Assembly: GCA_015143735.1 (NCBI GenBank)
Contig: VKHC01000669.1
Coordinates: forward strand, 1 to 10,277
From: Synura sp. LO234KE
Taxonomy: Eukaryota; Sar; Synurophyceae; Synurales; Mallomonadaceae
DNA length: 10,277 bases
Reading direction: 5' to 3'
Numbering within the stretch: position 1 is the first letter of the stretch; every line of letters starts with the position of its first letter. The notes beneath the pieces were generated by a model. That model saw nothing but the letters and a program-made list of their open reading frames with translations, did not search any database and was not told where the DNA came from. Positions 1 to 7,681 of the stretch are shown here, in pieces. A program made the position numbers and the translations under genes.

Positions 1-862
1 GTCGTCTTACAAAGCATTACAAAGCCTACCAGAGCATTCCTTAGATCCATAGTCTTGAAGGACTGACTTTGGCACACGTTCTTTTAGAATTTTGATTTCG
101 AGTAAACAGCGCAGTTGCAGTTCTCTTTCTGGCAATAGATAGAATTCCCGTCCTTTTTAAAAAGGCTCAGTCCACGATGGTTATTAACTAATCATTTTTA
201 TCTAATTCATAGCCGATTTGCTTCCATTTTCTCAGTACCCTGGTATTCAGATTACCACCAACCTGGTCAGCACGAATCACCATGTCATAACTGCGCAGAG
301 TATCTCAATTCTCCATAGCCTGTGTAGATTGCTGTACATCTCCTGTAGGCGCTACCTCTCGATACAAATTTAATTCGAAAAACTTCAGCTCCATGGATAT
401 CATCTTCAACCACCGGCATTTGATGATTTTCTAGCAAATTGTTATAAATATTGCAATCATTATTAAGAGCTAGTATAGTGAATAATTTACAAATTTTATG
501 TAATATTGCTCATACCTTTTGCGGTTATTCTATGCTTTTTCCTTTGAGAGTAATTTAGATATTATTCATAATGGTTCTCAATTTGTATATCAAGACATAC
601 AAAATTCTTCTTCTCAAAGAATTTATGTTACTTCCCAATGCTTGATCTCCATGTCGAACTCTACCAAACTTCTACAAATTTCTGGTTATAGAGGGAATTG
701 CACACCAGACACGATGAATATTTGTGTAATGGCATCTTATGTTGTTCCACTCTAAGGATGGCATTGAAAGATGCAGCTATCAGCAGATGAACATCACCAA
801 TATATTCCTTCCGAAGCAGCTGCCAAATCTTCTGATGTTATGAACGTCGGATCAACTACAGC
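1..862 (-). pseudogene. Left (minus-strand) copy of an unrecognised duplicated element, broken and cut by the window edge
   Basis: Read on the minus strand, this stretch aligns with the plus strand of 936-2190. Directly seen: 625-687 matches 1110-1172 at 56/63 bases, 519-569 matches 1239-1289 at 47/51, and 837-862 matches 936-961 at 22/26. Peptides shared with the right copy include ASFNAILRVEQ (right: ASLNAILRAEQ), NQKFVEVW (DQKSVEVW), RVLRKWKQIG (RVLRKRKHIG) and FYLLPEREL (FYILPERKL). The frame is interrupted by stops, for example the complement of 661-663, and by frame changes. Relative to the right copy it lacks about 179 bp near 484-488 and about 270 bp between 148 and 199. The gene runs off the window at base 1. 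Function and family are not recognised. The plus-strand open frame at 519-755 is only the antisense shadow of this copy. The homology is sure; the coding interpretation is an inference from peptide-level conservation. Confidence 0.75.
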
Positions 863-935
863 AGTTGCTGAGTAGAAGGAAGAAGAAATATTAGATCAAA
901 ATATGGCCATAGACTAAAATATGGTCACTGTAAGT
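863..935. other. Spacer between the two inverted arms
   Basis: This 73-bp centre separates the inverted copies. It contains the 10-bp palindrome TATGGCCATA at 902-911 and the repeated word AAAATATGG (899-907 and 917-925). The outer edges still show weak similarity between the arms, so the true centre is near 899. It would form the loop of any hairpin RNA. No promoter can be recognised with confidence, although a head-to-head arrangement would place a shared upstream region here. Confidence 0.6.
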
Positions 936-2190
936 GCAGTAGTTGATCCCATGATCATAACATTAGAAGATTCGACAACAGCTGACGAATTCCAGAAGGA
1001 ATATGTCAGTCATGTTCCTCTGCCAATGTTGGCATCTTTGAATGCTATCCTTAGAGCGGAACAGCTCAAGGAGTCATATTCATCACGTTTGGTGTGTAAA
1101 TATCTCTATGACCAGAAAAGTGTAGAAGTTTGGTAGAGTCCGACAAGGAGATCAAGCATTTGGCAGTAACATTTAGTGTAGTTTTTTCGTTGAGGGGAAA
1201 GAATTTTACACGTGCTAATATACGATTCGAGAAACATGATGTATAATATCTAAATTACTCTCAAAGGGAAAAACATAGTATAACCGCAAGATATATATTA
1301 GTAATTTTACATAAAATTTGTATTTGTTTTAGTTAGTTAGAGATTCTCCGGCTCAGATAGAGTGTCAGCAGAAGTATCGAGATTATTCAACTATTATAAT
1401 AAATTTCGTTGAGAGAGTGCGAGCTTGTTTCATGCAATACTTTCCAACAAGTAAGTTATTAGCTTGAAATGATATATGTTACCAAAAGTTTATTTCTAAC
1501 GTATTCACTGTAGCTGTTTCTTCTAATTCCAATATTTCCAACAATTCGTCAGTAAGAATATAAGTCAGTTTGAAAATATCGTAGGCCGGAAGTGGTCGAT
1601 GATGTCGATGGAGCTGAAGATTTCTCAGATCTTATTGGTATCGATGAAGTGCAAACCGGAGGTTATCTTCAAAGTGCACAGGCTATTGAGGATTGGAATG
1701 CTATGTGTACTTTCAAAAATATATATATTAAATAAATAATCGGAATTCCAGGGTACTTAGAAAACGGAAGCATATTGGCAATGTGTGAAATGAATTAGAT
1801 ACAATGGTTTTACGAAATACGATGCAAACTAAATTGACGAAGAGTTCTAAGGTCAATCGCAAAAGAAGGAAACCCCGCTGCTTCAAATATAACAATTCAA
1901 TTACAGCAAGTAGTTTTAGATCCAAAGGAATTCCAGTTAGGCGAGTGTTCAACATTATTAATAATGATAGCAGAGAAATGGTGGAATTCATCAAAATTGG
2001 CTATATGGCAATACGAATAGGGACCAAAAGCAACAGATATTGAAATTTGTTATATTCAACTTTGAGTTATGTGCCGAGTGTTTTAACAATTGTGGGTTGA
2101 GTCTTTTCTAGAAGAAGGGGGATTCTATATATTGCCGGAAAGAAAACTGCAATTCGTTGTTTTTTCGAAATTGAGGTTCCAACGGAACGG
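936..2190 (+). pseudogene. Right (plus-strand) copy of the unrecognised duplicated element, with candidate introns
   Basis: This is the more complete copy. One frame runs open from about 921 to a TAG at 1134-1136 (peptides SAVVDPMIITLEDS, ASLNAILRAEQ, YLYDQKSVEVW). A second frame continues as SLVESDKEIKHLAVTF to GAT at 1238-1240. A candidate intron, 1241-1332, joins in phase to LVRDSPAQIECQQKY. A second candidate intron, 1451-1513 (63 nt, GTAAGT donor, CTAAC branch-like site, TAG acceptor), joins to TVSSNSNISNNSS. Further on come VVDDVDGAEDFSDLIGID, then a basic stretch near 1850-1880 (KVNRKRRKPR), then VESFLEEGGFYILPERKL near 2097-2150. Stops and frame changes separate these pieces, so it is most likely dead. 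The family is not recognised: no reverse transcriptase, transposase or other motif could be identified. The splice sites are predictions only. Confidence 0.65.
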
Positions 2191-2838
2191 ATTTTAAACT
2201 GGAAGCTTACCAGAAAATCTGATTAATTTGAAGAACAAGCCTATTATGACCAATGCAGATACCGTAAGACTAAGAAAAGAGAGGAGAGGCCAGCTAATAT
2301 TACAGAATTTGTATCCCCAGTAAATTTCGGTAGAATGAAGTTGTAGCAGAATCGGTACAAGTGGCCTTGGTATTTGATTCCTGATGTCCGAGACAGAAAC
2401 TATGTTGGAAAAGGAGCTGGATGTTACGGAGGAACAAGTCAACGAATCTAGGAGAAAATGGAGACTGTATACAGAGGGATAGTGACGGATTTATTACACG
2501 GGACGTGGTTCTATCGGTTAGTCTACTTGGTATTGACGTTCAATCATATCATACGGACCAGAGAAGCGATAAAGATGGCTACTATGATATCTACGCGTTG
2601 CAGGAGAATACATCTCTGGACGTTATATGCGGGTCGCATGTATCAGACGCTAGGCAAGAACTTTCTGTTCCTAACACGCGGACACTTTCCCAAGAACCAT
2701 TATATTTTGTTTTCCGGTGGACTGCGCCATTGTGGGATGAATTACGAAGAATATAACGTACGAATTCACATGTACGTAGATTTTATTGGTAGTCATCGTA
2801 CGCCCGGTCTAATGTATAACGCATTAGAATCAAATTAA
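2191..2838 (+). pseudogene. Decayed coding sequence, probably the downstream part of the right copy
   Basis: One frame runs from about 2182 to the TAA ending at 2838, with stops at 2224-2226 (TAA), 2344-2346 (TAG) and 2449-2451 (TAG). It is then open for 126 codons from ATG 2458. Visible peptides include RYRKTKKREERPANITEF, WPWYLIPDVRDRNYVGKG and, at the end, YVDFIGSHRTPGLMYNAL. A second frame, 2421-2756, is also open for 111 codons (DKDGYYDIYALQENTSLDV). A short acidic reading, MSETETMLEKELDVTEEQV, lies near 2384-2440 in the same frame class. I cannot say which frame was translated; the 2458-2838 frame is the longest and runs into the natural-looking end. No domain is recognised. Because it directly follows the right copy on the same strand, it may be its C-terminal part. 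The matching part of the left copy lies outside the window or is too diverged to align by eye. Confidence 0.45.
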
Positions 2839-3158
2839 ATCTCTTCTATATTGTTGCAACTATGCCTATTTCTCTTGTGGTGTTTTTTCATAATTCTAAG
2901 TTAAGTTGTATTTGAACTTGTAGTGGTATTTTTTCATATAGTACTTATTTTATTAGTGCTATAGCTCGTAACCGCGTATATTTATTGATAAGAAATAAAA
3001 AAAGCAAAAAAATACACTTAATTAAAAGTTGGATAAAAAATCTGGTATTGGATGTTATAAATGAGCTTCTAAAGATACAAATTTTAAGATCTTCCACTCT
3101 TACTATGTGTTTATGTTGTACCTATCCACCCATCCTTTAATCATATAATTGCTAATAA
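2839..3158. other. AT-rich intergenic stretch
   Basis: No open frame or repeat could be supported. It is rich in T and A runs, for example AGAAATAAAAAAAGCAAAAA near 2990-3010. Such sequence could include a polyadenylation region for the preceding gene remnant, but nothing specific can be shown. Confidence 0.5.
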
Positions 3159-3544
3159 ATGTTGCTTTCTAAGAGTTTACTACTATGCTTGATAGAATTG
3201 TTCAGTGAGTCCTCGAAGCGTGAGACTATTCATCGGTTGGATCTGGAGGGAGCTAAACGTAGAACGTTAAATGACAAGAGGTTCAAGCGTAAGTAATCAT
3301 CGTCCTCTATGTAATTGTGTTGTCTTGTACACGTATACGTAGTGTTGTATTGTAGACATATACGTAGATGCTTGGTTGATGAATAATGATCTCGCTGCGG
3401 CGATCACATTAAGTAAATTAAGTACTTTTTTCTTTGTGTAACTGATTATTTACAGTTTTTAGGCTCAACGAGCAAAACTTTAGTGTGCCGCAGCTTCCCC
3501 TTCAACACAGTCCGGCTCCGAGAAAGTGCGTGGTAAGGTATTAA
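3159..3544 (+). CDS. Candidate small two-exon gene, 72 codons, unknown function
   Basis: ATG at 3159 opens a frame of 43 codons plus one base to 3288. A strong donor (GTAAGT) at 3289 and an acceptor after a TAACTGAT...TTTACAG tract at 3455 remove a 167-nt intron. The reading then stays open for 28 more codons to TAA 3542-3544. The start, MLLSKSLLLCLIELFS, is hydrophobic and could be a weak signal peptide or membrane anchor, although it holds a glutamate. The remainder is basic and polar, with prolines near the end (QLPLQHSPAPRK). A further GTAAGG donor at 3534 could extend the gene. No family is recognised. The in-phase splice is suggestive, but a short frame like this could arise by chance. 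Confidence 0.3.
3318..3367. repeat. 25-bp tandem duplication, two copies
   Basis: Bases 3318-3342 and 3343-3367 are adjacent and match at 22 of 25 positions. Each unit ends in TATACGTAG. The first contains the palindrome ACGTATACGT at 3331-3340. The pair lies inside the candidate intron 3289-3455. Replication slippage is the simplest origin. Confidence 0.85.
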
Positions 3545-4017
3545 ACTTACTCCTTTGGTCGACTTCTGGCGAACACCAAACTCCCCATAGCACTACGCGC
3601 CTAAGTACGCCTTGAGGCAATTTCTACCATGCTTGGACTTTTTATTGTCCAAATTTGGATTTTGGTCAACCACGATATCTTCACCATCTTATGGTATTTT
3701 TTAAATATATTGTCAACTTCATATGTACTTGTAACCCATAAGGTCAGCTAAAATACTGTTTCTCCATTTTGTAATCGCGCGTTGTTGTTAGTTAGACATT
3801 AACCAAAAAGCGCTGTACAACCACGTTGGAGTGCGCCGACCATGTAGAAGCGCAAATATACGCAGCACTATCGCTTCGTTTCTACTTTCCTAGTACTCTA
3901 CACCTAACTACATACTCTATCTCACTTAGTTCTGATAAACGCGTTGTTTTATGATAGGAAACAACCAAAACGTGACTTCACAGGAATTTAGAAAAACTTA
4001 TACGTGAATTTAGAATC
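3545..4017. other. Intergenic stretch with a possible eroded LTR-like segment
   Basis: No gene could be supported. On the minus strand a short coding-like run (EDIVVDQNPNLDNKKSKHG) sits near 3630-3700, but it is isolated. From about 3823 to 3960 the sequence starts GTTGGAGTGCGCCGACC, goes through a T/C-rich stretch and reaches a GATAAACGCGTTG word. This resembles the composition of Copia-type LTRs. No partner LTR or TG...CA ends are visible, so it is only a suggestion. Confidence 0.25.
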
Positions 4018-4072
4018 ATAAGGACTACTCGGGGATATAGTGTTATTCTTGTTGTCCGTTGTACTTCAGAAG
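4018..4072. repeat. 55-bp direct repeat, copy A
   Basis: It aligns without gaps to 4191-4245, with 43 of 55 bases identical. The core ATAAGGACTACTCGGGG and the following ATATAGTGTTAT are best conserved, and both copies end in TTCAGAAG. The offset of 173 bp could reflect an old tandem duplication whose remaining parts have diverged, or the two ends of a small element. Confidence 0.75.
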
Positions 4073-4190
4073 ATATTCCTTAAAAACCACCATAAACCCT
4101 CTAAAAACGTGTATTTTGGCGGTTTTCTCATCAGATCTCTACAACCACGCATTCTTTTAGCACCTACAATAGTTACTCAGGTCCAGTATG

Positions 4191-4245
4191 ATAAGAGCTA
4201 CTCGAGGATATAGTGTTATGATTGTAGTTTATTTTTTTTCAGAAG
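4191..4245. repeat. 55-bp direct repeat, copy B
   Basis: This is the partner of 4018-4072. The first 29 bases match copy A at 26 positions, and the later half is more diverged and T-rich. The sequence between the copies shows no recognisable gene. Confidence 0.75.
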
Positions 4246-4474
4246 CTTTTTCTCGTTCAATGCGCTAAAATGGAATGTTAAAGGTCTAATACCTACTGTA
4301 CGTGCTTTCTCAAGAATTTGCTCGTTTTGAAAAAAATCCTTCGGTGATAGTAGATAAGGGTAGGCGTAAAATTTTATTGAATAACTCCTCATTGGGCTCG
4401 AGAACGGCTGGTTGCAAAAAAGTTTAATATACAACCCTAAAGTCCAAGCCTGGCAGATATTGCCTTCCTACGTT

Positions 4475-4595
4475 ATGAACTATACTTGTAAGTAAATATA
4501 ATTTTAAATGTAAACTAAGATTTTCAGTGGGGCATCGTAAGTATCCAGGAGAAGATGACACCGATAGTGCAATAGCAAGGCTACTAACCTTATGA
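4475..4595 (+). CDS. Candidate tiny spliced frame, 26 codons
   Basis: ATG 4475 starts MNYT. A GTAAGT donor at 4488 and an AACTAAGATTTTCAG acceptor ending at 4527 define a 40-nt intron. The joined frame reads LGHRKYPGEDDTDSAIARLL and stops at 4593-4595. The intron signals are good but the intron is very short. No family is recognised. It may be an exon remnant of a dead gene or pure chance. Confidence 0.2.
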
Positions 4596-4806
4596 TAAAC
4601 TCCTATTTCAAGCCTAATGTGACCAGTTGTCCTAATAGTAATAAATTCAACTTTAGAATAATTTTTTTAAATTTTTGATTACATTAAATTTTATTCAGTT
4701 CCGACAACTCCCTCCCTATGATGTTTCCGACGCCGTTGATTTCTCTTGTCTTTTAGCTGCACATTATAGCGGGCTTTAGTACAATAGTCAACAATATTCT
4801 AAGCAA

Positions 4807-4820
4807 GCAGAATATTCTGC
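4807..4820. repeat. Perfect 14-bp palindrome
   Basis: GCAGAATATTCTGC equals its own reverse complement. It is followed 15 bp later by a second dyad. It could be a protein-binding dyad or a chance palindrome. Confidence 0.8.
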
Positions 4821-4835
4821 AATCTGATACTTCTA

Positions 4836-4852
4836 AGCGCACGAAGTGCGCT
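4836..4852. repeat. Hairpin: 7-bp stem, 3-base loop
   Basis: AGCGCAC, loop GAA, GTGCGCT. The stem is GC-rich against an AT-rich background. It is not followed by a T run, and a bacterial-type terminator would not be expected here. Confidence 0.75.
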
Positions 4853-5219
4853 AGAGAATGACCCTCTCATTTGCCTCGCATTGTTGTCCCCAAATTGTGT
4901 GGTAAACCAGACTTCAAGATTAGCTTCTAATCATTCCACCATCGCTTATTCACAATATCTAGCAATTTTTTCCATTTGTATTGACCGCGTGGATAGCAGG
5001 TATGATGAAGCAGGAGGTGGGTCGATTGCAGTAGTATCTGACAGAAAACGTTTCATGTATTGAACTATATTCGCGTAATCATGTATTTATCCAGATTCAA
5101 TATAAGTTTCTGGCTCACAATTGTATTGTTTTAAAATATATCAATTCTTTAAAAACACATTAAGCAATAATTCTATTTGCTGCGTGCAACTCTGGTGCAA
5201 GCACTTATCCGTTAGAGTA

Positions 5220-6924
5220 TTAATTGCATTTTATTTTATTGATTGAGTTGTCCATGTCATCCGGAGTTGAAATGGTCATAGCAGATACATTAACTGAGTT
5301 ATTTGAAGTCTCCGTTTTTGTTGATGTTGGCAAAATTGGAGATGTTTCGGGTGTATTAGTTGTATAAGTAGAGGAAGAAGTTCAGGATAAATTCCGATTC
5401 ATCACAAGCGATCCAAGGATGAAAATACTAAACTTCCCAGAATCGTCAAGGAAATTTTCTCGTATGTTCAATATTGATCGTTTCAAACCAATTATTTCTT
5501 GCTTAAGCTCATCAACCAGTTTATGGATATCATCGACACAATCATATTAATCTCGACCTGTACTATTAATACGCTGCACAGACGAAACTATATCCACAGC
5601 GTTAATTAAAGTTGAGGAATCCAAATCACTTATTGGTAGCGATGATGCGTTGACGTTAAGATTTCTAAGATCTCGTGCTCGGGATTTTTATTTTTATTTT
5701 TCATAGAATCGAAGTGGATAAATAATTTTAGCAATAACACCTGTATCAAGGGAAGCTTTATAGATCCGTTCTTAAAAGCGTGACCAAATGAGTGAACACA
5801 AAGAAAATTGAAATTATCATGTTCAGAAGCAGGTATACATGAAATATTAGAACATGTTACCCCTTTATCCACATTCGGCCACCCAGATAAAGCTCTAGCA
5901 ACCTTCTTGTACGTCTTGCTCTAGCCAGTTATACAGTAGCATACTTTATTGATTGATTCTAGAAGCCATCCACCTCTCTCGGCTGCCCAAGTTGGTAGAA
6001 TACCAGGACTCTAAGAAATTTTCATAACATTATCTTAAATTGAGTAGTAATTTTGTTTCGTAATGGCGTTGGTCTTACGGTATCCAATAACTCAATCAAA
6101 TTATCTCCTTGCTGATCTTCTTCCTCAGTACCGCTAATATGATACAACCATATTGAGTACAAGTTCTTAGATAATCTTATCATGTTTATTGCGTAGATAA
6201 GAAAGGAAAGTATTGATTGTCGTAGTTACTAATGCTTAATATCATTGAAGCTAGGGCATGAAGAGGACATGTCTCCAACAATACGTGCAATATGTAAAAA
6301 AGTGATTATTACCAAGTACTCTATTTTTTACCCTAAATGAATCTAAAGTTAGGAAATGATTATTAATGCTCAGGTTGTCTAAAAATGCATCCTCATTTCA
6401 GATATTTGTTCAAGAGTATACCACTGAAATATTAAAACTGCTCCGTTCTCCAAGGATGCATGACAGTCGTAATTGCTAAGTAACATGTTCGTCAGTAGTT
6501 CCATTTTAGATGGCGTTTCCACCACAGAAGTATTATTTTCAGCACACTTTGCACAATAGGCTTGCTTCAATTTCCCTCGCAGCCCAGTATACCATAGTTC
6601 ATTAACATTAAAATCGTTAAAGTAGGAAATGTAATGCATTTTCTCTCGGTATAATTTAGGGACTTCACTTTATATACAAGCCAATCAGCAAATACGCCAA
6701 TTAGCGCTCTTTCAATATAATCAGATTTTTTAGCTGCCTCCTCCTCATGTCAGCTATTGAAAATATATATGCTTAGAATTACTTTGATTATAAGTGTCCT
6801 TCATGTATTTAAGAAATTTTTCGAGAAAATTTCTTGCCTGATTCCTTGCTGTATCTGTACCGGAGCTTCTTTTAGTCCCTAAATCTTCTAAATCAACATT
6901 TATGCTTGTATTCTCTGTTTTCAT
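5220..6924 (-). pseudogene. Crypton-type tyrosine recombinase, multiply frameshifted
   Basis: Consecutive minus-strand pieces read as one protein of about 550 residues in several frames. 6924-6754 begins at ATG and holds DLEDLGTKRS and ARNQARNFLEKFLKYMK, like an N-terminal core-binding domain. 6749-6640 has DYIERALIGVFADWL. 6639-6379 has NELWYTGLRGKLKQAY and ends with LIFQWYTLEQISE. 6382-6251 and about 6300-6186 hold CPLHALASMILSI and DNQYFPFLS. About 6155-6020 has HISGTEEEDQQGDN. About 5992-5630 has AERGGWLLESINKVCYCITG, then a stop, then KVARALSGWPNVDKG. 5630-5220 has a coiled-coil-like run, VDELKQEIIGLKRSILN, and a Ser/Thr/Pro-rich tail. This order fits Crypton recombinases, which integrate circular DNA through an R-H-R-Y active site. 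The box I site that should carry the catalytic Arg reads LEQISE, so that residue appears lost, and no intact HxxR is visible. Family assignment rests on motif memory, not a search. Confidence 0.7.
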
Positions 6925-7306
6925 ATAAGTCTTTTATCAAGTTCTCAATACTAATTATATCAATATTTCTTAACAAAAATACAGAAATAATCATCCCCGG
7001 AGAAATAAAAAGAATCATGTTCTTACCCATTATTTGATAAGGCAAATTGTACTTTGCAGAGGGTGGTGGAACAGTAACTTTAGCCATTATCCGGACATTT
7101 TTCTGGAGGTTTATCATCTGAGGTCGCTAGAGAATGTCGAACCTTTGGGAAAATTCTGGCAATTGAACAATTCAATACTAAATTCATCTTATTGGACGAA
7201 AAATAATTCATCAGAATGCTTTAATTTTACTTTGACTTTTTTCCTATATGGTTGTATAGTGGCTGGTAGCTCGCATGTTGCAGCATTGCCAGCTGCATAG
7301 AATATT
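6925..7306 (-). pseudogene. Possible upstream coding part of the recombinase element
   Basis: On the minus strand, 7300-7118 is open apart from one TAA, with peptides such as CELPATIQPYRKKVKVKLKH and IELFNCQNFPKG. From ATG 7117 a different frame runs 74 codons to 6893 (MAKVTVPPPSAKYNLPYQIM from the internal ATG). This frame overlaps the start of the recombinase reading by 32 bases. The amino-acid texture is protein-like, but no domain is recognised. It could be an N-terminal extension, a preceding small gene, or sequence into which the element inserted. The plus-strand frame at 7034-7300 is taken as its shadow. Confidence 0.3.
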
Positions 7307-7680
7307 TTGAACTATTCTGTGTACTGCTATTTACCCACTGCGCTCTAACTGCCCGTAATTGACGGCCAATTTTGTAGGTAGCTGCGGCGATGCTTTATTT
7401 ACTTTTACTTTTCTATGCTACACTGGTGTACAGTTCTATCTCTGCTTCTACTTCACTTTTCTTCTACTAGTAAGATAGCTTAGGCAGACGCTATACGATC
7501 ATATAAATTTCATTACGTATGAACGAGCGGGGTGGATTACACTGCATATGACATGCTTTATGTGATGTCTGAACATGGCGTGACATATGTGTGGTTTGGG
7601 TGTGTGGAAAACGTGTTTGCAACGTGTAACAGACGTGGTCACGACGAGCGTGCAAGGGCATAAGCTAGGAGATGGGTTTA
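7307..7680. other. T/C-rich then GT-rich intergenic stretch
   Basis: From about 7390 to 7470 the plus strand is a pyrimidine-rich run (CTTTATTTACTTTTACTTTT and similar) that resembles LTR or promoter-type sequence. 7520-7660 is richer in G and T. No open frame and no repeat partner were found. Confidence 0.3.
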
Positions 7681-7681
7681 T

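Larger units (their letters stand above)
4596..5219. other. Intergenic stretch with palindromes; no gene supported
   Basis: A 60-codon plus-strand frame at 4881-5063 starts with a non-standard codon and has no recognisable features. The notable items are the palindromes at 4807-4852. The right end abuts the end of the minus-strand recombinase remnant. Confidence 0.4.

Noticed and set aside
519-755. 78-codon plus-strand open frame, followed in frame by 771-872
   Set aside because: It is the antisense of the left inverted copy; the sense strand shares peptides with the right copy, so the plus-strand frame is a shadow.
771-1136. In-frame TAG and TAA at glutamine-like positions, suggesting a ciliate-type genetic code
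   Set aside because: The frame crosses the centre of the inverted repeat, CAA and CAG are also frequent, TGA stops occur too, and ordinary decay explains the stops.
1728-1994. 88-codon minus-strand frame
   Set aside because: It is opposite the right copy, whose plus-strand peptides are conserved in the left copy.
3258-3290. Possible RXLR-like effector motif (RRTLND) in the candidate small gene
   Set aside because: The second arginine is missing and there is no acidic dEER stretch after it.
3823-3960. Solo LTR of a Copia-like element
   Set aside because: Composition and a GTTGGAGTG start are suggestive, but there is no TG...CA boundary, target duplication or partner LTR.
4216-4434. 72-codon minus-strand frame
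   Set aside because: It overlaps the direct repeat and a T-rich run, with no motif and no support from neighbours.
4836-4852. Intrinsic transcription terminator
   Set aside because: The hairpin lacks a following T run and the genome appears eukaryotic.
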